Positions 8,907-18,275 of a DNA stretch of 64,000 bases are shown piece by piece (the stretch's first letter is position 1; the number at the start of each line of letters is the position of its first letter). The notes under the pieces are model-generated. The model saw nothing but the letters and a program-made list of their open reading frames with translations. It searched no databases and had not been told where the DNA came from. The position numbers were made by a program, and so were the translations under genes. Source of the DNA: CAVQBP01 sp963848195 (GTDB lineage Bacteria > Bacteroidota > Ignavibacteria > Ignavibacteriales > Ignavibacteriaceae); the NCBI GenBank assembly GCA_963848195.1, contig CAWKCY010000019.1:124001-188000 (forward strand), read 5' to 3'.

Positions 8907-11234
8907 TTACAAATTTATTTTTAACCCTAAAGCAGGAATTATCGGGAAAAGTGTGATTCTTCTTATTACTAATTTTTGACTACCATCGGGATTGGTTTCC
9001 GGGGTTACATATTGAGCAAATGGATTTTGCCTGTTGTAAACATTTAAAATATTTACGTATGCTTCCATCTTATTTTTCAGCCAGGTAAATGTATATGAAA
9101 AATTTAAATCAAGTTTATGATATGCCGGAAATTTATCAGCATTTAGTCCTGTGTGGTTTAAATAAATTTCTTCATATTGACCGGTGTTAACATGCTGAAA
9201 TATATACTGACCTACAGGTAAATTGTATCTTTCGCCAGTCGCGTAAATCCATGTAAGTCCGGTGCTAAAAGCAGCAGAAATTTTATAAGAGATTACAACG
9301 GAAATATCATTCCTCCGATCATATTTAGGATAAAAAACCTGTCCTGCGTTAAGAGCATCGAATTGTCTCTTCGTCCATGAAAGCGTGCAGCCTATCCAGC
9401 CATTAAAATTTCCCTTCCGTTTATTAAAGAAAAGTTCAATGCCGTAAGCTTCACCTTTCCCTTTAACAAATTGATTTTCAATTGAATTATCAAAGGGGTT
9501 TAATGCAGCGTTGTTTTTAAATTCGTACAAATTTATCATATCTCTGTAATAGCCTTCGAGTGACAGCAGGTAAGTTTGATTAGAAATATAATTGTCAATA
9601 CCGAAAACATATTCGTTTGATTTTGCCGGAAGAATTTGTTTTGTTGAAGGATACCACAAGTCCGTCGGCAGTGATATGTCGTTTCTGTCAATCAAATGTA
9701 GATACTGATGCGATTGAGCAAATGCAGCTTTTAAGAAATTGTTTTCAGTAAGAGCATATTTAAAAGAAATATGAGGTTCGGCATATAAATATTTTTGGAG
9801 GTTAAAATAATACAATCTTGCACCGAGATTGGCAGTAAATAGAGGAGTTATTAAACTTTCGTTTTCGAGGTATACCGCACTTTCGAATGAATTCAAATTA
9901 TTGCCTGCAAACGGATTTTCTTCCAATAAGGAGTTATAAACATTGCTGTATAATAAATTATAAATATGATAAGTCAGCTCCAATCCGCCTTTGAGAGTAT
10001 TATTTTCATTCCATTTCGATTCGGCCTGTTCTTTCAGCTGCACATCTCTTAATCGTGATGAAGCAAAATAAGTTGAACTTGTTAGCTGATCAGGGCTTAA
10101 GCCTATAACCGATTTGAAATTATAATCGATATAGCTTAGAATTGAATTAAAAAAAACCGAATTTTTATTGATATGAAGCCAATCGAGGCTCAAAAATTCA
10201 TTGCTCCATTCAATATCATAATTAAATTCGGTACCGGAAGGACTTGTTATTATATCTTTGGAATATAAGCCGCTTATCGAAAGAGCACTTGTTTCGGACA
10301 GGCTGTAAGTAATTTTTGAACTTAAATCGCTGAAGCCATACCGTGGAATGGAACTGGCTTTATTAAAATTATTAACAAGCAAGTTGTAGTACATTGTTCT
10401 TCCCGAAATCATGTAAGTAGATTTTTCACCGACCGGCCCTTCGAGGGAAGCAAAAGAATTTATAAGTCCCAGCCCGAAAGCGGCTTTGTTTTCTTCTTTG
10501 GTTCCGGATCGTAAATGAATATCCAGAACGCTTGAAAGTCTGCCTCCGTATTCTGCAGGGTAAGCTCCTTTAATAAGCTTAATATCACTAATTGCGTTTG
10601 AATTAAAAGTACTTGCTATATTTCCGAGGTGAGAAGGATTATAAATAGTCACTCCGTCAACCAGTGTTAGATTCTGATCCGGAGAACCGCCTCTGACGTA
10701 AAGTCCATTTGAAGTTTCACTTGCCATTCCCACACCGGGAAGGGTTTGAAGCAATCTAAATAAATCTACTTCACCGGTCAGACCGGGGAGCTTGCTTAAC
10801 ACATCCGGTGAGATATCTATAGTTGAAATGCTTGCTGCATTTTCCTGTTTTTGCCCGGTAATGACCACTTCATTCAATTCAATACTTTCAGGCTGTAATC
10901 CAATGTTGTAAACAAGTTTTTCATTATCGTAATTAAATTTAACTTCTCTAATCGTAGTTTTATATCCTATTTGCCTAAAGATTAAAAAATAGTCTCCTTT
11001 TGGGAGTTTAGGAAAAATGTAATAGCCGTAACTGTTTGTGGCTACGCCGGCGAAAGGAGGAAGGATAGTAGAGATACTGTCCCGGTAAAGAAGTGTATTT
11101 GTTCCGATTAAAACTTCACCTGTAGTTTTGTCTATTACAAAACCGTAAATGCTGTTATCTTTTTTTTGCGCATGAAGATTGAAATTATTTATGAACAGAA
11201 CAATTACTGCAGTAATGAGCATAAGTTTTTTCAA
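8907..11234 (-). CDS. TonB-dependent receptor with carboxypeptidase-regulatory-like domain
   Basis: 775 residues. Signal peptide to about residue 22 (NLHAQ), then a carboxypeptidase-regulatory-like beta-sandwich (SIYGFVIDKTTGEVLIG, PPFAGVATNSYGYYIFPKLP). A plug domain follows, with VVITGQKQ, LPGVGMASETSNGLYVRGGS, TLVDGVTIYNPSHLGNI and GAYPAEYGGRLSSVLDI. The rest is a 22-strand-type barrel ending in IIPALGLKINL. It is the first gene of a three-gene unit with a DUF4249 lipoprotein and a rhodanese-like lipoprotein. Uptake of a ligand across the outer membrane driven by TonB is the family role. No SusD partner is present, so a classical glycan locus is not indicated. Confidence 0.9.
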   Translation of the reverse strand: MKKLMLITAVIVLFINNFNLHAQKKDNSIYGFVIDKTTGEVLIGTNTLLYRDSISTILPPFAGVATNSYGYYIFPKLPKGDYFLIFRQIGYKTTIREVKFNYDNEKLVYNIGLQPESIELNEVVITGQKQENAASISTIDISPDVLSKLPGLTGEVDLFRLLQTLPGVGMASETSNGLYVRGGSPDQNLTLVDGVTIYNPSHLGNIASTFNSNAISDIKLIKGAYPAEYGGRLSSVLDIHLRSGTKEENKAAFGLGLINSFASLEGPVGEKSTYMISGRTMYYNLLVNNFNKASSIPRYGFSDLSSKITYSLSETSALSISGLYSKDIITSPSGTEFNYDIEWSNEFLSLDWLHINKNSVFFNSILSYIDYNFKSVIGLSPDQLTSSTYFASSRLRDVQLKEQAESKWNENNTLKGGLELTYHIYNLLYSNVYNSLLEENPFAGNNLNSFESAVYLENESLITPLFTANLGARLYYFNLQKYLYAEPHISFKYALTENNFLKAAFAQSHQYLHLIDRNDISLPTDLWYPSTKQILPAKSNEYVFGIDNYISNQTYLLSLEGYYRDMINLYEFKNNAALNPFDNSIENQFVKGKGEAYGIELFFNKRKGNFNGWIGCTLSWTKRQFDALNAGQVFYPKYDRRNDISVVISYKISAAFSTGLTWIYATGERYNLPVGQYIFQHVNTGQYEEIYLNHTGLNADKFPAYHKLDLNFSYTFTWLKNKMEAYVNILNVYNRQNPFAQYVTPETNPDGSQKLVIRRITLFPIIPALGLKINL

Positions 11235-11334
11235 AATGCATCCGCCTAGTTAAATTTGCAAATGAACTTATCGACTTGGCGTCTCGTTGGTTTCATCGCA
11301 GCAGGGAGAGTTTTATATTTCACTATAAAACGGT

Positions 11335-11370
11335 AAAACCTTCAAAAACGTCACATTTTTGAAGGGTTTT
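11335..11370 (-). terminator. Hairpin terminator downstream of tRNA-Ser
   Basis: AAAACCTTCAAAAA and TTTTTGAAGGGTTTT form a stem of about 13 bp with one bulge around a 7-base loop (CGTCACA). It starts 12 bases after the 3' end of the tRNA on the minus strand, and the minus-strand side is followed by TTTTA. It could also stop transcription on the other strand. Confidence 0.65.
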
Positions 11371-11381
11371 AGATTACCTTG

Positions 11382-11468
11382 CGGAGAGACAGGGATTCGA
11401 ACCCCGGAAGGACTTACATCCTTAACGGTTTTCAAGACCGCCGCATTCAACCACTCTGCCATCTCTCC
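11382..11468 (-). tRNA. tRNA-Ser (anticodon UGA)
   Basis: On the minus strand a cloverleaf is readable: acceptor GGAGAGA with TCTCTCC and discriminator G; D-arm with GAGTGGTTGAA; anticodon loop CTTGAAA between GCGGT and ACCGT, giving anticodon TGA; a long class II variable arm with stem AAGGA/TCCTT; and T-loop TTCGAAT. No CCA is encoded. The long variable arm and the G discriminator confirm serine. Length is 87 nt. Confidence 0.95.
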
Positions 11469-11864
11469 GGAATTTTTAAGTTGCTGACCTTTTGAGCTAC
11501 AAATATAATCATAGTATCAATTATGACAAAATAATTATTCCATCAGACAGCGGACTTTCTGTGACCAATTTGCTTTATGTCCGGGAATTGTTTTCGTTCG
11601 AAATAAGAGGATTTTTTGTGCGACATTTTTGTCAATTTTTTGAAATTTTATTGGGTAAGAAGCAGTAAATTTTAGTCGTTTTTAGGGTTATGTTTACATG
11701 GGGTTATCTAGGAGTTGTCTAGGAGTTATCCCGTGGGTGGAACGGAGGTAATTCCGGGATTGAAAGGGAGAAAAAAGTGAGTGACAAAAATGACAATCGG
11801 CGGGTTAAAAATAGCTGATAATTGTTAAGATTATTGATAATGTGAGAGGATGAAATTGGGGAAT

Positions 11865-11883
11865 TCAGTCACATTGTGACTGA
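11865..11883. repeat. Perfect 19-bp palindrome
   Basis: TCAGTCACATTGTGACTGA is symmetrical around one central base, with 9-bp arms. It lies in gene-free sequence and has no T-tract, so it is more like a protein-binding site or a small repeat than a terminator. No neighbouring gene start lies close enough to name a target. Confidence 0.45.
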
Positions 11884-12065
11884 GTGGGTGGGATTATGGA
11901 GTGGTGGAGGGATGGAATGTTGGGGGATGTAATTGAACAAACATGAGCGAAATTAATTCTTCATTCTCCAGATGAGCGGGAATTTGCACGCCTATGCGAC
12001 GAGCGGATTGGAATATACTGACTCAACTTTCACGATCTCAACTATCAGGATATTATTTTATTTAC

Positions 12066-12776
12066 CTAAACAATATTCTTGAAATTATTCCCGGTAGGGT
12101 ATTGAAATATCCTTAGATCGAAACGGGGTACAATTGCAAAAATATGATCGAATACATCAGCCTGAATATCCTCATAAGGTCCCCACAGGATAGTATTTGC
12201 AAAAACATAAATTTCTATCGGAAGTCCGGCAGGTCCCGGTTCTAAATGCCTTATTAAGAAGGTTAGATTGGGATTAATGTCTTCACGCTGCAATAAATAT
12301 TCTTTTAAATAAATTCTGAAAGTACCTAAATTGGTTAAGCGCCGACCGTTAATTAGTTCGTTCTCGTCAACCCCTTTTTCCAAATTATATTTTTTGATTT
12401 CATCTCTTTTTGATCTTATATAATTGGTAATAAGCTGATAATTTTCAAATTTATCGAGCATTTTTTCATCACAAAACTTAATAGAAGATAGATCGATGTA
12501 AACTGCTCTTTTGATTCTTCTGCCTCCTGTAAGCTGCATTCCCCTCCAATTTTTAAATGATTCATCGATCAACTTATAGGTTGGTATTACAGTAATAGTT
12601 TTATCCCAATTTTGAACTTTAATAACATTTAATGAAATATCAATTACATCTCCGTCTGCATCGTATTTCGGCATTTCGATCCAATCGCCTTTTTTAAGTA
12701 AATCATATGAAGAAATTTGGATGCTAGCAACAAACGAAAGAATGGTATCTCTAAAAATTAAAATGATGTTTCCAAC
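12066..12776 (-). pseudogene. 5'-truncated MscS-family (YbdG-like) mechanosensitive channel
   Basis: The readable 202-residue frame from an internal ATG at 12674 begins MPKYDADGDVIDISL, the beta-domain of YbdG-type miniconductance channels. Homology continues upstream without an ATG: codons to 12776 read VGNIILIFRDTILSFVASIQ, then ISSYDLLKKGDWIE, the pore-lining helix and its junction. Immediately before that is an in-frame TAG at 12777-12779. The N-terminal membrane helices (normally about 200 residues) are absent. A fragment of the dispersed inverted-repeat element lies about 45 bp beyond the break at 12820. A working channel is therefore unlikely. The C-terminal part is intact, which suggests recent loss. 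Confidence 0.8.
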
Positions 12777-12819
12777 CTACACTAGAGTTCCGGTTGGCAG
12801 GGATTCGGAATAATAAATA

Positions 12820-12842
12820 CTTTACGTAACTTCAGTAATTCA
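12820..12842. repeat. Isolated end of the MITE-like repeat
   Basis: On the minus strand this reads AATTACTGAAGTTACGTAAAG, close to the left end of the element at 3923-4060. Only one end is recognisable. It sits beside the 5' break of the channel pseudogene. Confidence 0.45.
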
Positions 12843-12894
12843 CTGTTTTTTCATTCTGATTAATAGACCCAGTTTTGAGAGATAGGATAGATAA

Positions 12895-13209
12895 TTAGAT
12901 CTCGGGGTAAGCGGGAGGGGAATAAAAATTAAGTGTCTGAAGCGGCTTATTACCGGTATTAATAATCTCATGTGTTTCCCCTGCCTCAATTAAAAGTACA
13001 TCCCCGGTTTTAATTTCAATTTCTTTTTTATTGATTACAGCCTTTCCTTTACCTGAAACTACATAAAGCCACTGGTCACTATTTTTATGCTTATTATCTG
13101 GTCCACCTGTGGAACTATTGATTTCTAAAACCATCTCTGCATATTGTGATAATTTAGTCGTTTCTTTAATATTGAAACCATTCTTAAATTCCGGGCTAAA
13201 TGAATTCAT
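12895..13209 (-). CDS. Small cupin-domain protein
   Basis: A 104-residue single cupin. Motif 1 region is KHKNSDQWLYVVSGKGKAVI and motif 2 is GDVLLIEAGETHEIINTG, followed by LQTLNFYSPPAYPEI at the C-terminus. The classic HxH pair of motif 1 is reduced to one His, so metal binding may be incomplete. Two ATG codons stand in tandem. AAGGAG lies only 2 bases before the first and 5 before the second, so the second (13209) is the likely start. It stands alone between two pseudogenes. Function beyond small-ligand or metal binding cannot be told. Confidence 0.8.
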   Translation of the reverse strand: MNSFSPEFKNGFNIKETTKLSQYAEMVLEINSSTGGPDNKHKNSDQWLYVVSGKGKAVINKKEIEIKTGDVLLIEAGETHEIINTGNKPLQTLNFYSPPAYPEI

Positions 13210-13766
13210 CATTACTCCTTTATATTAAAAATTTACCATATGCTGTAAAAAATAACTTATAAAACAGCTTTATTAAACACAATGAAATGAATCAAGCAGG
13301 CACCGGGGTTTTACTGCATCGATATGGTATCGTGGATGAAATCGAATTAAAAGGGAAAGGGATGAATGTCCCTTTTACGGGAATTCTATTTTTCATTTCT
13401 ACCAGTGACGGGGGCTGTCTACTTCTTAGCAAATTACAAATTCCTTTAGAGTCCATCCATGAAAGAAAATGCAATCTGAAATTCTAATTGATACATTTTT
13501 TATTATTCTTTAGGACTTTTTCTATTAATACTAGTATCATATTTAATATGATTTTCTATATGTTTATTTATTTTACTAGTATTGGTTAGTGAATCTGTCC
13601 TTGGAATATTATTACCATTTTTAATATTTAAACTATCGATATTAACACCGGATTTGTTATTGTTATAATATGTAGAGTCCTGGAAAATTTCTTGGGTAGA
13701 ATTTGCAAAAGTTTTTATTTCATGTAAAATTTAAGAAAAGTGGAAATAACAAGAATAAGAAGTAGA
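13210..13766. other. Gene-poor, probably decayed region
   Basis: No convincing gene. Two overlapping short frames on opposite strands (13287-13487 and 13292-13474) have no recognisable family. On the minus strand a frame from 13730 to 13503 runs for 75 codons without a stop or any Met, ends SINRKSPKE and is rich in Asn, Ser and Lys. It looks like the C-terminal remnant of a lost gene. Confidence 0.4.
13503..13730 (-). pseudogene. Startless Asn/Lys-rich open frame, possible gene remnant
   Basis: The minus-strand frame preceded by TAA at 13731 and ended by TAA at 13503 has no ATG, GTG or TTG near its 5' end. It includes FANSTQEIFQDSTYYNNN and NIKNGNNIPRTDSL. The composition is coding-like but low in complexity. 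I recognise no family. Its place directly downstream of a decayed reductase gene supports a remnant. Confidence 0.2.
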
Positions 13767-14989
13767 TTATGATTTGATTTGAATCGACTTAACCTTTTTT
13801 ACGGAATTAAATTGAAAATCCTTTAGTGAGATTTTATATAACAACTTTATATAGTTTAAGGGATTTTTAATTAATTCGGTATAATTTTTTTCCCCCATAA
13901 CTACATCGGTTATTAATTCACTTAGTTTCTTACCGTAAAACCTAACTATCCATTTTCGAACGCTGCTGAAACTATAAATAAATAATGATAGGGCTCTTCC
14001 GGCTTTTAATTCTGGCAAAATCTTTTTTGATATTTCCCTATTATATAGACCACAAACATCATCTGATATCAAATCGCCTTTGATAATAGATTCGGCAGCA
14101 ATCTGTCCGCTTAAAATTGCAAAACTTATACCTTCAGCTGTAATGGGGTCGATAAAACCCGCAGCATCGCCTATTAATAGAATCCTATTTTGTGCATAAT
14201 TATTTCTAAAATGCAAAGGGATAACAAATCCATGTTTTTCAGTCTTTATTATTTTTTTAATCCAAGTAATTCAAGATATCTAGAAAAATAATTATTCATA
14301 TTACCGTTTATTCAATTTCATACTTAATATACCAATGGATAGATGATCTTTTTTAGGGAAAACCCAGCAATACCCGCCAGGGACAATACCAAAATCGAAC
14401 CTGGCAGAATTACAGAAGTAAGATAAAGTCTTATTCACCAACATAAATTTCATATTCTAAGGCGGGAATGAATTTGGCTTAACGCTTTCCGAAATATTTT
14501 TTTGCAAGTTCTACTTAATGCTCCATCGGCAGCAATCAGAAATTTTGAATATAATTTTTCATCAGTCATTATTAATAGTTATTTCAATAGAATCTTCTAA
14601 ATAAACTATTGCCTTCAATTCGGATTTATCTCTTCACTTCGACACCTATTTTTTTTACTTCTTTAATCAAATGATAATCAAGGCTACTTCTCATGGTCAT
14701 GGAGACAATTGGTTTTTCTCTTTTAGTCAAAATAGAAATATTTGCCTCAAAATCATTTATCTCGGCAGTATAACAATTTCTTTCAATAATACCCGGAAAT
14801 ATCAAAATTAATTAACTTAACACCTCTAAATGTTAATCCTCCACCGCATGTTTTATATCTCGGAAGCGTTTCTTTTTCAATTAAAAGGATTTTTTTTCCG
14901 GCTCCCGCCAAAGCAGATGCAGCTGCTGTACCAGCCGGACCGCTCCCTGCAATTACTACATCATAAATATTGTTAATTTTATTTAATCC
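13767..14989 (-). pseudogene. Decayed geranylgeranyl-reductase-family FAD oxidoreductase
   Basis: The 5' part reads IYDVVIAGSGPAGTAAASAL, then GKKILLIEKETLPRYKTCGGG. This is the FAD-binding GxGxxG start and the second signature of the geranylgeranyl reductase family, but no start codon precedes it (in-frame TGA at 14990). The middle holds DFGIVPGGYCWVFPKKDHLS in another frame and several stops. The last 149 codons (to 13767) are intact and begin near VIPLHFRNN, followed by ILLIGDAAGFIDPITAEGIS. Total span matches a normal 380-400 residue family member. Such enzymes reduce isoprenoid chains of lipids or quinones. Multiple lesions make it a true pseudogene. Confidence 0.85.
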
Positions 14990-15296
14990 TCAACCTTTAT
15001 AAAAAATTTTATAAGTTATTTATAAATCGATATTTAAAAAGATGACTTCTTTATTTTCTTTAATAATGTTTATCTGAATCTGAAATTTAATAAAAAATAG
15101 TAATTAATTTTTATTCTTAAAGATGTCAACTTTATATCTGAGTATAAATATTTTTATATATATAATTCTCTATATCGAATGTGAAGCTACTTGTTTTAAA
15201 CTACAAATAATTTCATTTCATGATTTTTTTGATTTCTCGCACTCACCATATTCAAATTCTTATGTATGTTTATTAAAAATTAGTAAAATGTAAAAT
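14990..15296. promoter_or_regulatory. AT-rich leader region upstream of the carbohydrate island
   Basis: About 300 bp, very AT-rich, with no ORF. It separates the decayed zone from the first gene of the plus-strand island and must hold that operon's promoter. Runs such as TATATATAATTC near 15160 are candidates, but no clear paired boxes are visible. Confidence 0.35.
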
Positions 15297-15308
15297 GTGG
15301 AGAATAAA

Positions 15309-17057
15309 ATGACAACAGCTTCAGATACCTTAGTTAATGTATTAATTGAATGGGGGGTAGAAGTGGTTTTTGGCCTGCCGGGAGATGGAATAAACGGATT
15401 AATGGAAGCTTTCCGCAAAGCAAAAGATAAAATAAAATTTATTCATGTAAGGCATGAGGAGGCTGCTGCTTTTATGGCATGCGGCTATTCAAAATTTACC
15501 GGTAAGCTCGGCGTGTGTGTTGCGACTTCGGGACCCGGGGGAGTCCATTTGTTAAATGGTTTATATGATGCAAAAATGGACGGCCAATCTGTCCTGGCAA
15601 TTACAGGAAATACATTTCACGATCTTATGAATACCTTTGGGCAGCAGGATGTTGAACTTGATAGATTATTTCAAGATGTAGCTGATTATAGTGTTAGGAT
15701 TATGGGACCTGCTCATGTAGAGAATGCTGTTAATTTAGCATGCCGGACGGCTATTACAAAAAACTGCGTTACACATGTAAATATTGCCAAAGATTTCCAG
15801 GAAATGGAAGCAAAGGCATCAGGCTCAAAAAGGAATGCCGCTCACCATGTTTCTGATGTCCTGGCTAGAAAAAGCGGGCAGCCCATGACTAATGATTTAA
15901 TGCGTGCTGCCGAAATCCTAAATCAGGGAAAAAAGATAGCTATTTTGGCAGGAAGAGGGGCATTACACGCGACTGATGAACTTGAAATGGTTGCTGATAA
16001 ACTTGGTGCTCCTATTATAAAACCGTTGTTAGGGAAAGCCGCTGTTCCGGATGACAGTCCCTTTACTACCGGATCAATTGGATTACTTGGAACAAGACCT
16101 TCTCAGGAAGCAATTGAGGAATGTGATACTTTATTCATTATTGGTTCCTCTTTCCCTTATATAGAATTTTATCCAAAACCGGGTCAGGCAAAAGCAGTTC
16201 AAATAGATACTGATCCGCAAAGAATAGGATTGAGGTATCCGGTTGATGTTGGTCTGGTTGGAGATACAAAAATTTCGTTACAGCTTCTTCTTCCTTCATT
16301 ACAAAAGAAATCAGATAGAAGCTTTTTGGAGAAAGCACAAGAGGGAATGAAGGCATGGTGGGAATTAATTGAAGATAGAGGAACAAGATCCGATAAGCCG
16401 ATGAAGCCTCAGGTTGTTGCATGGGAATTAGGAAAATTACTGAAAGATGATGCTATAGTTATTTCGGATTCCGGTACTATTGCTACATGGTGGGCAAGGC
16501 AAATCAAAGCAAAAAGAGGTCAAATGTTTTCTTTATCCGGGAATCTTGCTACAATGGCTAATGGGTTTCCTTATGCAATAGGTGCTCAGGTTGCCTATCC
16601 TAACCGTCAAGTTGTTGCTTTTGTAGGTGACGGAGGATTTACCATGCTAATGGGAGAACTTTCAACATGTATTAAGTATAATCTCCCGGTTAAAGTTATT
16701 ATTATTAAAAACAATACCCTGGGACAAATTAAATGGGAACAAATGGTAATAGATGGGAACCCGGAGTATGGCTGTGAATTTGAGCCTATAGATTTTGTTA
16801 AATTTGCAGAAGCCTGCGGTGCAAAAGGATTTAATATTGAAAATCCTAAGAAATGCAGTTCAACTTTAGAAGAAGCATTAAATGCCCCGGGTCCTGCAAT
16901 TATAGAAGCGGTAGTTGATCAGTTTGAACCTCCATTGCCCCCAAAAATCACAATTAAACAGGCAAAACAATTTGCCAAGTCTTTAATTAAAGGTGAACCA
17001 AATAGGGAGAAAATTGCTTGGACAATAACTTCCGATAAGGTCAGAGAAATAATTTAA
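15309..17057 (+). CDS. Thiamine-diphosphate enzyme, pyruvate oxidase / acetolactate-synthase-like
   Basis: 582 residues in the three-domain ThDP decarboxylase layout. The N-terminal PYR domain has VVFGLPGDGINGLMEAF and RHEEAAAFMACGYSKFTGK with the activating Glu. A central Rossmann-like domain has KIAILAGRGA. The C-terminal PP domain has AFVGDGGFTMLMGELSTC with IIIKNNTLG, the GDG-N ThDP/Mg signature. The overall pattern is nearest to pyruvate oxidase or quinone-dependent pyruvate dehydrogenase, which make acetate or acetyl phosphate from pyruvate. The C-terminal membrane-binding peptide of PoxB is not evident. A GTG at 15297 is in frame, but GGAG at 15299-15302 sits 6 bases before ATG 15309, so ATG is preferred. 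It heads the island and is followed by a hairpin. Confidence 0.85.
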   Translation: MTTASDTLVNVLIEWGVEVVFGLPGDGINGLMEAFRKAKDKIKFIHVRHEEAAAFMACGYSKFTGKLGVCVATSGPGGVHLLNGLYDAKMDGQSVLAITGNTFHDLMNTFGQQDVELDRLFQDVADYSVRIMGPAHVENAVNLACRTAITKNCVTHVNIAKDFQEMEAKASGSKRNAAHHVSDVLARKSGQPMTNDLMRAAEILNQGKKIAILAGRGALHATDELEMVADKLGAPIIKPLLGKAAVPDDSPFTTGSIGLLGTRPSQEAIEECDTLFIIGSSFPYIEFYPKPGQAKAVQIDTDPQRIGLRYPVDVGLVGDTKISLQLLLPSLQKKSDRSFLEKAQEGMKAWWELIEDRGTRSDKPMKPQVVAWELGKLLKDDAIVISDSGTIATWWARQIKAKRGQMFSLSGNLATMANGFPYAIGAQVAYPNRQVVAFVGDGGFTMLMGELSTCIKYNLPVKVIIIKNNTLGQIKWEQMVIDGNPEYGCEFEPIDFVKFAEACGAKGFNIENPKKCSSTLEEALNAPGPAIIEAVVDQFEPPLPPKITIKQAKQFAKSLIKGEPNREKIAWTITSDKVREII

Positions 17058-17075
17058 ATGTCTAGTATTCTTTAT

Positions 17076-17118
17076 GGAGCAGATGATATTCATTATATCA
17101 CCTGCTCCGGCTTTTCTC
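17076..17118 (+). terminator. Hairpin after the ThDP enzyme gene
   Basis: GGAGCAG-ATGATAT and TATATCA-CCTGCTCC form a stem of about 13 bp around TCAT, followed by GGCTTTTCTCTTT. It lies 19 bp after the stop codon. It is a probable rho-independent terminator that would limit read-through into the enolase-superfamily gene. Confidence 0.65.
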
Positions 17119-17144
17119 TTTATATACATATAATAGCTTAGCAA

Positions 17145-18248
17145 ATGAATAGTTTATCTAAAGTTAAGGTAAATAATATTGATGTTTCTGCATATATAAT
17201 TCCAACAGATCGGCCTGAATCCGATGGTACGCTGGAATGGGATACGACTACATTAATATTAGTTCAGATATCAGCTGGAGGTAAAACCGGTCTTGGATAT
17301 ACTTATTCTCATATATCCACAGCCAGCTTAATAAAGAATAAACTTGCTGACATTATTAAAGATCTGGATCCTATGGATATCTCTTTAAATTGGATTAATA
17401 TGTTAAAAGCTATCCGTAATATTGGAAGGCCAGGAATTGCTTCTTCTGCAATTGCTGCAATTGATACAGCTCTGTGGGATGTAAAAGCCAGAATACTAGA
17501 TCTTCCTTTGGTTATTTTGATGGGTAAGGTCCACGATTCTACACCTATATATGGATCCGGCGGCTTCACCTCATATTCAATAAAACAATTAGAGGAGCAA
17601 CTATGCGGGTGGGCAGAAAAAGATATTAAAAGGGTAAAAATGAAAATTGGGAGGTATCCTTCAGAAGATATAAAAAGAGTAAAAGCAGTTTCGAAAACTC
17701 TGGGCAGCGGTATTGAGCTTATGGTTGATGCCAATGGAGCCTATGACCGCAAACAGGCTCTTTATTTTGCACATCAGTTTAAGAATTTTAATATCGGATG
17801 GTTTGAAGAGCCTGTATCATCAGATGACCTTGAAGGTTTAAATCTAATACGAAATAATGCACCTGTAGGTATGCAGATTACAGCCGGAGAATACGGATAT
17901 GATCTTTTTTATTTCAGAAGAATGCTTGAAGCAGGTTCTGTTGATGTACTTCAAGCGGATGCTTCAAGATGCGCGGGTTATACTGGATTTTTAAAAGCCG
18001 CAGTTCTTTGTGAATCCAGATCAATGGAACTATCTTCACACACAGCTCCGGCTTTGCATATGCACGCATGCTGTGCCGTTATTCCTTTAAAACATGCCGA
18101 ATATTTTCACGATCATGTAAGAATAGAAAAAATGTTTTTCGATGGGATTCCAGAACCTGTAAATGGCGGACTATATCCGGATCTTTCCAGACCGGGAAAT
18201 GGCTTCGAGTTAAAAAAAAACGATATTAAAAAATATTTGGTTAATTGA
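17145..18248 (+). CDS. Enolase-superfamily dehydratase/racemase (mandelate racemase group)
   Basis: 367 residues with the MR/MLE layout: an N-terminal capping domain, then a (beta/alpha)7 barrel. Visible catalytic features are the KxK motif in RVKMKIGRYP; metal ligands in ELMVDANGAYD, GWFEEPVSSDD and ITAGEYGYD; the Asp of DVLQADASRCAG; and the His of ELSSHTAPALHMH. A His-Asp dyad with a KxK base is the mandelate racemase subgroup, which also contains sugar-acid dehydratases such as gluconate dehydratase. The neighbouring glucose dehydrogenase makes an aldonate substrate plausible (inference). It lies 27 bp before the FAD/Fe-S oxidase gene. Confidence 0.85.
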   Translation: MNSLSKVKVNNIDVSAYIIPTDRPESDGTLEWDTTTLILVQISAGGKTGLGYTYSHISTASLIKNKLADIIKDLDPMDISLNWINMLKAIRNIGRPGIASSAIAAIDTALWDVKARILDLPLVILMGKVHDSTPIYGSGGFTSYSIKQLEEQLCGWAEKDIKRVKMKIGRYPSEDIKRVKAVSKTLGSGIELMVDANGAYDRKQALYFAHQFKNFNIGWFEEPVSSDDLEGLNLIRNNAPVGMQITAGEYGYDLFYFRRMLEAGSVDVLQADASRCAGYTGFLKAAVLCESRSMELSSHTAPALHMHACCAVIPLKHAEYFHDHVRIEKMFFDGIPEPVNGGLYPDLSRPGNGFELKKNDIKKYLVN

Positions 18249-18275
18249 TTTTATTACTATATAAATATTAATAAT

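Larger units (their letters stand above)
11235..12065. other. Long intergenic region around tRNA-Ser
   Basis: The first 150 bp next to the receptor gene should hold its leader and promoter. Then come a terminator hairpin (11335-11370) and tRNA-Ser (11382-11468). From 11480 to 12065 I see no gene. The stretch has unusual purine-rich, G-rich plus-strand composition, a tandem TCTAGGAGTT pair at 11707-11728 and a perfect palindrome at 11865-11883. Confidence 0.6.

Noticed and set aside
8907..11234. A polysaccharide utilisation (SusCD) locus
   Set aside because: No SusD-like lipoprotein and no glycoside hydrolase is next to the receptor; the partner is DUF4249.
13287..13487. Short ORFs on both strands downstream of nothing recognisable
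   Set aside because: Two frames overlap on opposite strands, neither has a family match I recognise or a ribosome site that decides, and the area is decayed.
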